Of a stretch of DNA of 39,807 bases, positions 7,456-16,156 are shown one piece after another. Numbering within the stretch: the stretch's first letter is position 1; each line of letters opens with the position of its first letter. Location of the stretch: NCBI GenBank assembly GCA_013373635.1, contig JABXHN010000009.1, forward strand, positions 1 to 39,807. Direction: 5' to 3'. Position numbers and translations under genes: made by a program. A model generated the notes under the pieces. That model was not told the DNA's origin and did not search any database. It saw nothing but the letters and a program-made list of their open reading frames with translations. The stretch is from Flavobacteriaceae bacterium (GTDB lineage: Bacteria; Bacteroidota; Bacteroidia; Flavobacteriales; Flavobacteriaceae).

Positions 7456-8169
7456 GTTGGAGGTATCGTGACACTCAATGGAATTTTCACCAGCCATTTG
7501 GTGATTTTGTTTTGGTGAAATGTATGGAATCCCCAACCCCAACCCTCTAAGTATAAATAGTATTCCCAAAAGAATCACAAAGAAAGGAATCAACTTTTTG
7601 ATGTTTTGAACATACTTCTTTTGAATCAGTGATGCCGAATAAACCAATATCGTTAACAAAGGAACGGTTCCCAATCCAAAAAAGATCATATAGAGAACCC
7701 CTGTCGTGATACTTCCATTGGCTAGAGCACCCATCATGGCCATATACACAAGACCACAGGGGAGAAACCCGTTTAAAAATCCAATCGTTAATAAGGTATC
7801 TGCCTTATTCTTTTTAAGTGCTTTTCCAAGGGAGGATTTTATTTTGCTAATCGGCTTGTAAATCCAATTTGCTTTAAAAAAGGAATTGTGACTAAGTGCT
7901 GGAAACAATGCAAATAGGATGATGATCACACCAGTACCAATACTGAGTTGCTGTTGGTAACCAAAAAGAGAAACTCCCATTCCCAAAGAGCCTAAAACAA
8001 GCCCAATGAGTCCATAACTGATCATTTTTCCTAAATGATAACTGCTAATTAGAAATAATTTTTTTAAGCCTTTGCTGTCCCCTAATGGAAGCATCATCGC
8101 AATTGGACCACACATGCCAACGCAGTGGAGTGAACCCAATAGTCCGATAATAAAGGCAGAAAGAAGCAA
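7402..8169 (-). CDS. SafE/DsbD_2-type membrane protein of the cbb3 cluster
   Basis: A 255-residue protein with about six membrane segments, of the sulphite exporter TauE/SafE-like group (DsbD_2, related to CcdA/DsbD). Two matched motifs begin the two halves: HCVGMCGP (C16, C20) and NGFLPCGL (C138), which suggest thiol chemistry or copper handling rather than sulphite export. It directly follows ccoH, so a role in copper delivery or cytochrome assembly is likely. The start is a TTG 3 bases after the ccoH stop; that stop is in frame, so no upstream start is possible. The hydrophilic tail (residues 219-255) has three His (H223, H234, H242) and one Cys (C233), and its last 17 codons overlap hemN. 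Confidence 0.8.
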   Translation of the reverse strand: MLLSAFIIGLLGSLHCVGMCGPIAMMLPLGDSKGLKKLFLISSYHLGKMISYGLIGLVLGSLGMGVSLFGYQQQLSIGTGVIIILFALFPALSHNSFFKANWIYKPISKIKSSLGKALKKNKADTLLTIGFLNGFLPCGLVYMAMMGALANGSITTGVLYMIFFGLGTVPLLTILVYSASLIQKKYVQNIKKLIPFFVILLGILFILRGLGLGIPYISPKQNHQMAGENSIECHDTSNSNSHGEELTIGSSSKEL

Positions 8170-8172
8170 AGT

Positions 8173-8619
8173 TTAAATGATTATAGCTGTTTTATATAAG
8201 TATCGCTGATTGTTATACGTCCAATCGATTGTAATATTCCATCTTCCTGATTCCAACTGTTCTCTGCTGATTATAATTTCAGATTGTTTGATGTCAATAG
8301 GAATAGAAGTGTCTAAGTTTATGTTTGATGGTCGGTATAATTGAATAACACCACTGATGGCATCGGGTTGTTGATTATTTGGAAAAACAATCAAGACTCC
8401 TTCTTGTATGACTTTAATAGAGAGAGGAAACTCCAAGTCTTTGGCTGCTTGCTGGGCATCGATCACCTCTTGATAAGCTAGTTCTTCAACATAATAGGAA
8501 TCACTTACCAAACTGTGATTGGCTTTATCATCTGTGATCATACGAAATACGAAAAAAAGAATAAAGCTAATAAAGCCGATAAATGCTAAAACAATTCCTG
8601 TTCCCCAGTTAAATTTCAT
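8173..8619 (-). CDS. ccoH: FixH/CcoH-family cbb3 assembly protein
   Basis: A 148-residue protein with one N-terminal membrane helix (about residues 8-28) and a periplasmic domain rich in beta strands. The size, topology and place between ccoG and the SafE-like gene fit FixH/CcoH, an assembly factor that stays attached to the cbb3 oxidase. YYVEELAYQEVIDAQQAA just after the helix is typical of the Bacteroidota form. The gene starts 16 bases after ccoG and ends 3 bases before the next start. Confidence 0.85.
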   Translation of the reverse strand: MKFNWGTGIVLAFIGFISFILFFVFRMITDDKANHSLVSDSYYVEELAYQEVIDAQQAAKDLEFPLSIKVIQEGVLIVFPNNQQPDAISGVIQLYRPSNINLDTSIPIDIKQSEIIISREQLESGRWNITIDWTYNNQRYLYKTAIII

Positions 8620-8635
8620 AAGTGATTTTTAGTAA

Positions 8636-10048
8636 TTAATAAAAGGAGCGAGGTCCTAAAAAGTTTGCCTCCGTCGTATCGATGAGTTCATCATTCGAAT
8701 ATACACCAATTTTCAATTCTGTTTTAGCTTTTTTGATAAGGGCTGATTCAATTTCAATAAACAGCGTTCCTTCAGCATAATTTGTTGGCTCAATTGTAAA
8801 GGAATCCCCACTGACTACTTTAACACTTCCATCAATTGAAAGTACTTTAAAATGAACGTTTTCAATTTCCTTATCGGTTTTGTTGATGATCTTGTAAGTA
8901 AATACATTGCTGAGTCTAGTGTCCTTGTGTTCAAAAAGCTGACCAGGGAGTCTTAAGATACTAGCTTCCACTGAATTTCTTAAAAACAACATCGCAGTAA
9001 GTACTGCTATTAAAGCGAGAAGGACTCCAGTATATCCTTTCATTCTCAAATTGAACTCGAAAGCTTTGTTTTTAGCGATATTATCCTCACTTGCATAGCG
9101 AATAAGTCCCCTAGGCTTATCGATTTTATCCATCACTGTATCACATTCATCGATACAGGCGGTACAGTTAATACACTCTAATTGAGTGCCGTTTCGAATA
9201 TCGATTCCGGTAGGGCAGACTTGCACACATTGATCACAGTCGATACAATCTCCATAACCATTCGCTTTTCTGTCCTCACCTTTTTTGAATTTCTTACGAC
9301 CCTTTGTTCCTTCACCTCTAACATGGTCATAGGCGACAATGATGGATTTATTGTCTAAGAGGACACCTTGTAATCTTCCATAAGGGCATGCGATGATACA
9401 TACCTGCTCTCTAAACCAGCTAAACACCCAGTAAAAAACTACAGTAAAAATTGATAAGGCAATAAAGGTTCCAGAGTTTTCACTTATCCCTTCACGGATA
9501 TGTTCAATAAGAAGATCACCCGATATTAGATAAGCTAAAAAGACATTGGAGATTACAAATGAAATAAGTGCGAAAACAAACCATTTTAAGAGACGTTTAA
9601 AGATCTTTTCAGTATCCCAAGCTTGCTCTTTAAGTTTCATTTGTTTGAAACGATTTCCTTCGATTAGGAATTCAATTCGTCTAAAAACCATTTCCATAAA
9701 AATAGTTTGTGGACAAATCCATCCACAGAAAATACGACCAAAGGAAACGGTAAATAAAGCGATAAAGACCACTCCAATTATCATAGAGATCACAAAGAGG
9801 TGGAAATCTTGAGGCCAAAATGGAAAACCAAAGATATTGAAGCGACGCTCCAATACGTTGATCATAATAAACTGGTTTCCGTTTATTTTGACAAATGGAG
9901 CGGCCAGAAGAAAGATTAAAAAGAAGTAACTTAATAACTTTCTTCTGTTGTAATACCTTCCATTAGGTTTTTTTGGGAATACCCATTTTCTTTTACCGTC
10001 TTCACGGATCGTATTAATGGAATCTCTAAAGTTTTCTTGTTCTTGCAT
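8636..10048 (-). CDS. ccoG: Cytochrome c oxidase accessory protein CcoG (FixG/RdxA)
   Basis: A 470-residue polyferredoxin-like membrane protein needed for cbb3 maturation; in other bacteria CcoG reduces copper(II) for the CuB site. It has FCGWICPQ (C108, C112) and ACPYGRLQG (C221, with C217 four residues before), then two ferredoxin clusters: C268/C271/C274/C278-P and C292/C295/C298/C302. Membrane helices lie near residues 40-60, 85-105, 155-175, 195-212 and 335-352, and an Ig-like C-terminal domain (about 375-470) follows. It is followed by ccoH at 16 bases, in the operon starting at ccoS. Confidence 0.95.
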   Translation of the reverse strand: MQEQENFRDSINTIREDGKRKWVFPKKPNGRYYNRRKLLSYFFLIFLLAAPFVKINGNQFIMINVLERRFNIFGFPFWPQDFHLFVISMIIGVVFIALFTVSFGRIFCGWICPQTIFMEMVFRRIEFLIEGNRFKQMKLKEQAWDTEKIFKRLLKWFVFALISFVISNVFLAYLISGDLLIEHIREGISENSGTFIALSIFTVVFYWVFSWFREQVCIIACPYGRLQGVLLDNKSIIVAYDHVRGEGTKGRKKFKKGEDRKANGYGDCIDCDQCVQVCPTGIDIRNGTQLECINCTACIDECDTVMDKIDKPRGLIRYASEDNIAKNKAFEFNLRMKGYTGVLLALIAVLTAMLFLRNSVEASILRLPGQLFEHKDTRLSNVFTYKIINKTDKEIENVHFKVLSIDGSVKVVSGDSFTIEPTNYAEGTLFIEIESALIKKAKTELKIGVYSNDELIDTTEANFLGPRSFY

Positions 10049-10112
10049 ACCGAATTAATCGAGTTTAAGGTTAAATGTAATTTGTTTTGATCAATTGGTA
10101 CTTAATCACAAA

Positions 10113-10988
10113 TTATTCTTCCCAAAGTTCTCCTTCTGCTTCTTTTGGATTAGCTGGACTTGTTCCACCAAGAGAAATCACATAGCTAGCTACTTGAGCG
10201 ATTTCAGCTGGTTTGAGTATTTGTTTCCAAGCTACCATACCTTTACCGTCTCGACCACCTTCAGAAACAGTACTAAATACATTTTTAATACCACCACCTA
10301 ATATCCAGTGTTGATCTGTAAGGTTAGGTCCAATACCACCTCCACCATCAGCCATATGACAGGCTACACAATTGGTGTCGAATATCTGTTTACCTGCAGC
10401 TAAATCAGCAGCATCAGTCATTAGTTCAACAGTGGAAGCATCTACTAAATCCTTTGCAGTTTTCTTGTATTCTGCAATGGCAATTTCTGCAGCAGCAACT
10501 TCCATTTCATATTCTTCAGCTTGAGTGTATTTCTTGATAAAATCAAAACGAATATGATAGATGATTGCAAAAACGATTGTAGCGTAGAACAGATAAATCC
10601 ACCATGGTGGTAAGTTGTTATCTAGCTCTTTAATTCCGTCAAAATCGTGATCGATAATAATAGTTTCTTCGGTAACTCCTTCTTTTTTCTTTCCGATAAA
10701 GAAGATCCAAATTGCTTTTAACCACTTAAATTCAGGAAGTTTATCTTTCTCTGCCATATAGCGTTCTTTTGCTTTCTCATCTAAGGAGTGAAGCATAATG
10801 TTTTCTACAGCAGTTACGATAATTTCAATAGCGATTAAAATTAAAAGTACAATACCCAAGAATAATTGAATCATAGGTATAGCTATAAATGCCGGTTGTT
10901 CACCTGAATCGATTGCCCATTCTGTTGCGGCAAAAATGATAAAAAATAAAGCTGGAATTCTAATCCACCAAGGTAATAGGTTTTTCAT
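10113..10988 (-). CDS. ccoP: cbb3 cytochrome oxidase subunit III CcoP, single-haem form
   Basis: A 291-residue membrane-bound c-type cytochrome that passes electrons to the CcoNO core. It has three membrane helices (about 10-26, 36-60, 129-148), the CcoP N-terminal motif HDFDGIKELDNNLPPWW (114-130), an amphipathic linker, and one haem c site C207-V-A-C210-H211 with the probable axial ligand M251 (GKGMVAW). Proteobacterial CcoP has two haem c motifs; only one is present here. An extra N-terminal membrane pair precedes the CcoP domain. It begins 2 bases after ccoQ ends. Confidence 0.93.
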   Translation of the reverse strand: MKNLLPWWIRIPALFFIIFAATEWAIDSGEQPAFIAIPMIQLFLGIVLLILIAIEIIVTAVENIMLHSLDEKAKERYMAEKDKLPEFKWLKAIWIFFIGKKKEGVTEETIIIDHDFDGIKELDNNLPPWWIYLFYATIVFAIIYHIRFDFIKKYTQAEEYEMEVAAAEIAIAEYKKTAKDLVDASTVELMTDAADLAAGKQIFDTNCVACHMADGGGGIGPNLTDQHWILGGGIKNVFSTVSEGGRDGKGMVAWKQILKPAEIAQVASYVISLGGTSPANPKEAEGELWEE

Positions 10989-10990
10989 GG

Positions 10991-11182
10991 TTATTGTTCT
11001 TTATAATTTTGTTGGTTGTCTTCAAAAGGTAATTGGCTCATTTCTGTAACGTGATCTTTAGTCGCGGTAGCTACCCACCAAAATAAAGCTACAAAGAAGG
11101 CGAAAAAGATGACAAGAGATATCATGGGATAGGTTGCTATCCCTTCGATATCTTCCATATATGGTTTAATAAATTTCAGCAT
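10991..11182 (-). CDS. ccoQ: cbb3 oxidase small subunit CcoQ/FixQ
   Basis: A 63-residue protein with one membrane helix (about residues 17-38, ending FFVALFWWVAT) and an acidic polar tail, which fits CcoQ/FixQ, a stabilising subunit of cbb3 oxidase. It lies 1 base after ccoNO and 2 bases before ccoP, so it is translated within the same operon. The sequence is too short for strong motif proof; position is the main argument. Confidence 0.85.
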   Translation of the reverse strand: MLKFIKPYMEDIEGIATYPMISLVIFFAFFVALFWWVATATKDHVTEMSQLPFEDNQQNYKEQ

Positions 11183-11183
11183 A

Positions 11184-13358
11184 TTACTTAACTTTAATAT
11201 CAGTTCCTAATCGTTGTAAGTAGGCAATCATTGCAGTAATTTCACGGTCTTTCATCGGTACGAATTCCATACCAGCATCCTGAGCGTATTTTTTGTCTGC
11301 TTCATAACTTTTTACAAAGTCAGGATCTGCGTGAAGATTTTCTTCTATTTGAGCAGCTTGTGCATCCATTAATTCAAAAGCATTGGCAATTTCTTCATCT
11401 GTGTATGGTACGCCCAGAGTCACCATAGCTTTCATTTTATCTTGAATAGAAGAACGATCGTGTTTGTTTCTAATCATCCATGAATAGGATGGCATAATAG
11501 ATCCTGAAGAGGTCGATTGTGGATCGTACATATGGTTAAAATGCCAGTTATCTGAGTATTTTCCACCAACTCTAAGTAAATCTGGACCAGTTCTCTTAGA
11601 TCCCCATAAGAATGGATGATCATATACGTATTCTCCAGCCTTAGAATAAGGACCATAACGTTCTACTTCAGATCTAAACGGACGAATCATTTGAGAGTGA
11701 CATCCGACACATCCTTCTCTGATATAAAGGTCTCTTCCTTCTAATTCAAGAGGTGTATAAGGTTTTACACTGCTGATAGTTGGAATATTAGACTTAACAA
11801 CCAGAGTTGGAATAATCTGTGCAATACCACCAATTAAGATGGTTACTGTAGCTAATAATGTTAACTGAACAGGTTTGCGCTCCAACCATTGGTGGAAGGT
11901 TTCACCCATGGTTCTTTTGCTCGAAACTTTCTCTAATGCTGGAGCTTCAGCTGCTTCATCGGTAACTGATTCACCTGCTAGAATTGTTTTAGCAATATTG
12001 TAAATGAGAACGAGAAGTCCAATAAGGAATAAAGTTCCTCCAATAGCTCTCATCCAGTACATTGGCATAATTTGTTGAACGGTTTCAAGGAAGTTACCGT
12101 AAACTAAACTACCATCAGGATTAAAGTCTTTCCACATTAACGCTTGAGTAAAACCAGCCACATACATCGGTAGTGCATAGAGAACAATACCTAAGGTTCC
12201 AATCCAGAAGTGGAAGTTTGCTAATGCATCAGAATATAATTTTGTTTTAAAAAGTCTAGGGACTAACCAGTAGACAATGGCAAAGGTCATCATGCCATTC
12301 CAGGCTAATGCACCAACGTGAACGTGTCCAATAATCCAATCAGAGAAGTGGGCAATAGCATTGACGTTTTTAAGTGAAAGCATTGGTCCTTCGAAGGTTG
12401 CCATACCGTATCCAGTAATGGCAACTACCATGAATTTTAAAACAGCAGATTGTCTTACTTTATCCCATACACCTCTTAGGGTTAATAATCCATTGATCAT
12501 ACCTCCCCAAGATGGAGCGATCAACATTACTGAGAATGCTACACCTAAGTTCTGTGCCCAGTCTGGAAGTGCTGAGTACAATAAATGGTGAGGACCAGCC
12601 CAGATATAAATAAAAATCAATGACCAGAAGTGGACAATGGATAGTCGATAAGAATAGATTGGACGATCAGCAGCTTTAGGAACAAAGTAATACATCAATC
12701 CTAAGAATGGAGTAGTTAGGAAGAATGCTACCGCATTGTGACCATACCACCATTGAACTAAGGCATCTTGTACTCCTGCATAAACAGAATACGATTTTAA
12801 GGCACTAATCGGTAATTCAAGTGAATTGAAAATGTGTAAAACGGCAACTGTTACGAATGTAGCCAAATAGAACCAAATTGCAACGTATAAATGACGCTGT
12901 CTTCTCTTGATAATGGTTCCAATCAAGTTAACACCGAAAACTACCCAAACAAGAGCAATAGCAATATCAATTGGCCATTCGAGTTCTGCGTATTCTTTTG
13001 AAGTAGTGATTCCTAAAGGAAGAGTAATGGCGGCGGCAACAATGATGAGCTGCCATCCCCAAAAATTGATTTTACTGAGTAAATCACTAAACATTCTCGC
13101 CTTAAGCAATCTCTGTGTTGAATAGTAAATCCCAGCAAAAATGGCATTACCAACAAAAGCAAAGATGACGGCGTTGGTGTGTAGTGGTCGCAAACGACCA
13201 AAACTCAACCAAGAAATACCATCAGTAAGCTTTGGAAACATAAACATAAAGGCAAGTAGAAGCCCTACTAACATTCCTACGAGTCCAAAAATGACGGACG
13301 CATAAAGGAAGTTTCTGACAATCTTATTGTCGTATTGAAATTTTTGAATTTCTCCCAT
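11184..13358 (-). CDS. ccoNO: cbb3 cytochrome oxidase subunits I and II fused (CcoN-CcoO)
   Basis: A 724-residue fusion. Residues 1-460 are CcoN: haem b ligand H60 (RPLHTN), CuB ligands H207 (WWYGHNAV) and H257/H258 (AGPHH), the candidate cross-linked Y251, and haem ligands H345/H347 (IGHVHVG). A cytoplasmic linker (about 460-495) leads to a helix (500-520) and the CcoO part, with haem c site C550-VG-C553-H554 followed by QMIRPF and a later PSYSWM for the axial Met. It reduces oxygen to water with high affinity and pumps protons. The separate ccoN and ccoO of proteobacteria are joined here, as is usual in Bacteroidota. The gene starts 3 bases after ccoS ends. Confidence 0.96.
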   Translation of the reverse strand: MGEIQKFQYDNKIVRNFLYASVIFGLVGMLVGLLLAFMFMFPKLTDGISWLSFGRLRPLHTNAVIFAFVGNAIFAGIYYSTQRLLKARMFSDLLSKINFWGWQLIIVAAAITLPLGITTSKEYAELEWPIDIAIALVWVVFGVNLIGTIIKRRQRHLYVAIWFYLATFVTVAVLHIFNSLELPISALKSYSVYAGVQDALVQWWYGHNAVAFFLTTPFLGLMYYFVPKAADRPIYSYRLSIVHFWSLIFIYIWAGPHHLLYSALPDWAQNLGVAFSVMLIAPSWGGMINGLLTLRGVWDKVRQSAVLKFMVVAITGYGMATFEGPMLSLKNVNAIAHFSDWIIGHVHVGALAWNGMMTFAIVYWLVPRLFKTKLYSDALANFHFWIGTLGIVLYALPMYVAGFTQALMWKDFNPDGSLVYGNFLETVQQIMPMYWMRAIGGTLFLIGLLVLIYNIAKTILAGESVTDEAAEAPALEKVSSKRTMGETFHQWLERKPVQLTLLATVTILIGGIAQIIPTLVVKSNIPTISSVKPYTPLELEGRDLYIREGCVGCHSQMIRPFRSEVERYGPYSKAGEYVYDHPFLWGSKRTGPDLLRVGGKYSDNWHFNHMYDPQSTSSGSIMPSYSWMIRNKHDRSSIQDKMKAMVTLGVPYTDEEIANAFELMDAQAAQIEENLHADPDFVKSYEADKKYAQDAGMEFVPMKDREITAMIAYLQRLGTDIKVK

Positions 13359-13361
13359 GGT

Positions 13362-13556
13362 TTATTTAATATCGGTTTGGTTAGTATTTTTTGTTTTAGT
13401 TTTTTCTGTTTCAATTAACTCATCTTCGAATAACATTCGAACAGAGGGAGTGTACCCATCATCAAATTGACCTTTTCGTACAGCTGTTATAAAAGCGATA
13501 AAAAAGCCAATAGCGACAGTAACACTAATTGAAAGCAATAAATAGATTACAGACAA
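13362..13556 (-). CDS. ccoS: cbb3 oxidase maturation protein CcoS
   Basis: A 64-residue protein with one helix (SVIYLLLSISVTVAIGFF, residues 2-19) followed by RKGQFDD, the conserved CcoS pattern; the tail is rich in Lys and Thr. CcoS is needed to insert haem b and copper into CcoN. The start is TTG at 13556; there is no ATG in the stretch upstream, and the family normally begins at this point. It is the first gene of the cco operon. The predicted transcript start near 13568 would give a 12-base leader. Confidence 0.9.
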   Translation of the reverse strand: MSVIYLLLSISVTVAIGFFIAFITAVRKGQFDDGYTPSVRMLFEDELIETEKTKTKNTNQTDIK

Positions 13557-13572
13557 ATTGTTGAAATTTTTG

Positions 13573-13580
13573 TAAAAATA
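13573..13580 (-). promoter_or_regulatory. -7 promoter element of the ccoS-ccoNO operon
   Basis: The minus strand reads TATTTTTA, matching TAnnTTTG apart from the last base. It lies exactly 29.5 bp from the centre of the FNR-like dyad, as at hemN, ccoI and the universal stress gene. Confidence 0.62.
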
Positions 13581-13594
13581 GATTTACAGTGGTT

Positions 13595-13624
13595 GATATC
13601 ATATGATAATTGTCATTTGATATC
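13595..13624. promoter_or_regulatory. 30-bp nested dyad containing an FNR-like operator, before ccoS
   Basis: The core TGATAATTGTCA (13604-13615) is an FNR-type site with one imperfect pair. Around it lie the arms GATATCA (13595-13601) and TGATATC (13618-13624), a perfect inverted repeat with the same centre, 13609.5. Together 13 of 15 base pairs of the 30-bp dyad match. The core would lie near -41.5 of the cco promoter; the outer arms suggest extended or double binding. Confidence 0.72.
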
Positions 13625-13662
13625 TTTAATTTAAACAAAATACTGTTGATAAATAGGGCTGA

Positions 13663-16047
13663 TTAAAGTTTTCTGCTGATCCATTTAGAAGCAATTGTTG
13701 TAAAGATTACAACAGATATGGAACTAATAGGCATGAGGATTGCGGCATATACCGGTTTTAAGATTCCCATCACAGCAATACTAATTCCGATGAGATTGTA
13801 AAAAAGTGAAATTAATAAGCTTGTTCGAATGACTTTAATTCCTCTTTTGGATATCGAAATAAACTGATCGAGTTTTTCAAATACTGAGGCGTCTAATATC
13901 GCATCTGATGCCGGAGTAAATACCGCAATATCTTCGGTGACAGCAATCCCGACAGTAGACTCTTTTAGTGCTCCAGCGTCGTTGAGACCATCGCCAACCA
14001 TAACAACTGACTGTCCCCGTTTTTTTAGATTTTTAATATAATCTAATTTGTCTTGGGGTTGTTGTTTAAACAACATCTTAGTCATCTTAGGACTCAGTGC
14101 TTCTAAATTGGATTTTTCTCCTTCATTGTCTCCTGTGAGTATGTGAATTGAAGCGAAACGACTCAATCTGATCAATAATTCTTTTAATCCTTTTCTATAG
14201 GTTGTCTTAAATATAAATCGACCCTTGTTGACTCCATCGATACTGCAAAAAACAGAAGTTTCATGTGTAGAAATTTGTTCTTTGTTGTTGGTGAATTCAC
14301 TGTTCCCCAATCGAATTTCGATTCCGTCATAATATGCTTTGATACCTTGACCCACCACATTTTCAAAATCTTGTGGTTGTAATATTTCTGTTTTGTCCAT
14401 CAATTCATAAAGGCTTCGACTCAATGGGTGATGCGATGCTCTTAGGGTACTGGCGATAAATATTTTTTCACGATCAGTTAAAGGAGTCCCTGTATAATGG
14501 TAATCCATATCCTTGGCAGCACTCAAGGTTCCTGTTTTATCTAATACGACTGCATCTGTATGTGATAGTTTTTCTAAAGTAATTCCATCTTTGATATAGA
14601 ATTTATGGGTTCCAAAAATGCGTAAAAGATTTCCCTGAGTAAAGGGTGCAGCTAATGCTAATGCGCATGGACAGGCCACAATTAGGACTGCGGTGAGTAC
14701 CTGCAGACTCTGCTGAGCATCTATGAAATACCAAATCAAACTTGCAGATAATGCGATGCTTAAAATAACGACGGTAAAGTATTTGCTAATACGATCAGTT
14801 AAGTTTTGGTATTGTCCCTGGGCTAAGGGGTCAAAACTATCATTGGACCACAGTTGTGTTAAATAAGATTGAGACACCGATTTGGTGGTCAATAGTTCGA
14901 TAGCCCCACCAATTTGTCTTCCTCCAGCATAGATGCGATCACCGATATACTTTGTAACGGCTTTTGATTCACCAGTCACATAAGCGTAGTCAATTTCACC
15001 CTCGCCTTTTAAAAGTCTACCATCAGTTGGTATAATTTCACCATTTCTGATGAGTATGCGTTTGCCTTCTTCTAATTCGTGAATAGGAATGATACGTTCT
15101 TGTTCATCTTCTTCGATTAAGGTGACGGCTATTGGAAAATAAGAGTTGAAGTCACGTTCAAAAGAGAGGTGTTTATAGGTCTTGTCTTGAAAATATTTTC
15201 CAATTAGTAAAAAGAAAACAAGCCCCGTTAAACTGTCAAAAAATCCAGGGCCCCAATCTAAAAGCACTTCAACAGTTGATCGAATAAATAAAACCGATAT
15301 TCCTAAGGCAATGGGGACATCGATATTTAAAAACTTGGAACGAATCCCTTGATAGGCTTTTTTGAAATAATCAGAGGCCGCATAAAAAACAACAGGTAAG
15401 CTAAAAAACAACATCAAAGCTCTAAAAAAGTGCTTGTACTCTTCGATCCAAATATCATTGTAATTGAAATATTCAGGAAAGGATAAGAACATTACATTTC
15501 CAAAGGCAAAACCAGCAACTCCAAGTTTGTAATACATGGTTCTGTCAATTTTCGATTCCTTTTTGTTGTAATCAGCTAAAGAGATATAGGGCTCATAGCC
15601 AATCGAGGTGAGTAATAAAACAACTTCTTTTAAAGAAATTCGATCCGATTTGTAATTGACGGTTACTTTTTTATTTGGAAAATCTACCAAACTCGACAAA
15701 ATATTGGAACTGAGTTTGTTCAAATTTTCTAAAACCCAAATACAAGAACTACAGTGGATGTGAGGAATGTATAAATTGACAATCTCTGTACCTTCCGAGG
15801 AAAAACTCAGCAGTTTCTCCTTGATGTCCGAGTGGTCTAAATATTCGTATTCAGTAGTGATTTCCTTTGGGGTAGCTCCAGCAGCTTGTTGAATGCTGTA
15901 ATAGTTTTCTAAGTTGTTCTCTTTGAAAATGCTATAGACTGTTTTGCATCCATGACAACAGAAATTTTTGTCATCGTATACTACTGTCTGATCCACACAC
16001 GCATCACCACAGTGATAACAGTTGAGTTGTTCTTTTTGAGCTGTCAT
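13663..16047 (-). CDS. ccoI: Copper-exporting P1B-type ATPase CcoI of the cbb3 assembly pathway
   Basis: A 794-residue heavy-metal P-type ATPase. The N terminus has a Cys-rich metal site (C10, C13, C17, then C30-C31-x2-C34, in FCCHGC) and an HMA-like domain with H98-C99-SS-C102. The membrane CPC motif (VACPCALALA) is near residue 461, the phosphorylation motif DKTGTL near 500, and GDGLNDA near 685. The FCCxGC N-terminal domain is typical of CcoI/FixI, which supplies copper for the CuB site of cbb3 oxidase. It has its own FNR-like site, and ccoS starts about 100 bases downstream. The transcript is predicted to begin near 16054, leaving a leader of about 7 bases. Confidence 0.93.
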   Translation of the reverse strand: MTAQKEQLNCYHCGDACVDQTVVYDDKNFCCHGCKTVYSIFKENNLENYYSIQQAAGATPKEITTEYEYLDHSDIKEKLLSFSSEGTEIVNLYIPHIHCSSCIWVLENLNKLSSNILSSLVDFPNKKVTVNYKSDRISLKEVVLLLTSIGYEPYISLADYNKKESKIDRTMYYKLGVAGFAFGNVMFLSFPEYFNYNDIWIEEYKHFFRALMLFFSLPVVFYAASDYFKKAYQGIRSKFLNIDVPIALGISVLFIRSTVEVLLDWGPGFFDSLTGLVFFLLIGKYFQDKTYKHLSFERDFNSYFPIAVTLIEEDEQERIIPIHELEEGKRILIRNGEIIPTDGRLLKGEGEIDYAYVTGESKAVTKYIGDRIYAGGRQIGGAIELLTTKSVSQSYLTQLWSNDSFDPLAQGQYQNLTDRISKYFTVVILSIALSASLIWYFIDAQQSLQVLTAVLIVACPCALALAAPFTQGNLLRIFGTHKFYIKDGITLEKLSHTDAVVLDKTGTLSAAKDMDYHYTGTPLTDREKIFIASTLRASHHPLSRSLYELMDKTEILQPQDFENVVGQGIKAYYDGIEIRLGNSEFTNNKEQISTHETSVFCSIDGVNKGRFIFKTTYRKGLKELLIRLSRFASIHILTGDNEGEKSNLEALSPKMTKMLFKQQPQDKLDYIKNLKKRGQSVVMVGDGLNDAGALKESTVGIAVTEDIAVFTPASDAILDASVFEKLDQFISISKRGIKVIRTSLLISLFYNLIGISIAVMGILKPVYAAILMPISSISVVIFTTIASKWISRKL

Positions 16048-16058
16048 ATTTGAATATG

Positions 16059-16066
16059 CAAAGGTC
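16059..16066 (-). promoter_or_regulatory. -7 promoter element of ccoI
   Basis: The minus strand reads GACCTTTG: the TTTG half of TAnnTTTG is exact but TA is replaced by GA. It lies 29.5 bp from the centre of the FNR-like dyad at 16090-16101, the same spacing as at the other three sites, which is the main reason to accept it. Confidence 0.5.
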
Positions 16067-16089
16067 TAATTCTTTTCCATACAAATTTA

Positions 16090-16101
16090 TGATTTCTGTC
16101 A
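16090..16101. promoter_or_regulatory. FNR-like operator between ccoI and the FNR-like gene
   Basis: TGATTTCTGTCA fits TGAT-N4-(A/G)TCA, a weaker dyad than the hemN site. Its centre (16095.5) is near -41.5 of the inferred ccoI promoter. Relative to the regulator's own promoter (start near 16145) it lies near -49.5, so it could also affect the regulator. Confidence 0.6.
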
Positions 16102-16110
16102 GTCTTTTTT

Positions 16111-16140
16111 TTGTTCAAATGAGATAAAGAATTAACTTTA
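16111..16140 (+). promoter_or_regulatory. Promoter of the FNR-like regulator gene
   Basis: TTG (16111-16113) is separated by exactly 19 bases from TAACTTTA (16133-16140), matching TTG-N19-TAnnTTTG except for the final base. The predicted start near 16145 lies 12 bases before the ATG at 16157. Unlike the four operator-linked promoters this one has a good -33 box, so it may be active without the activator. Confidence 0.6.
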
Positions 16141-16156
16141 TGATTGATTTAATATT

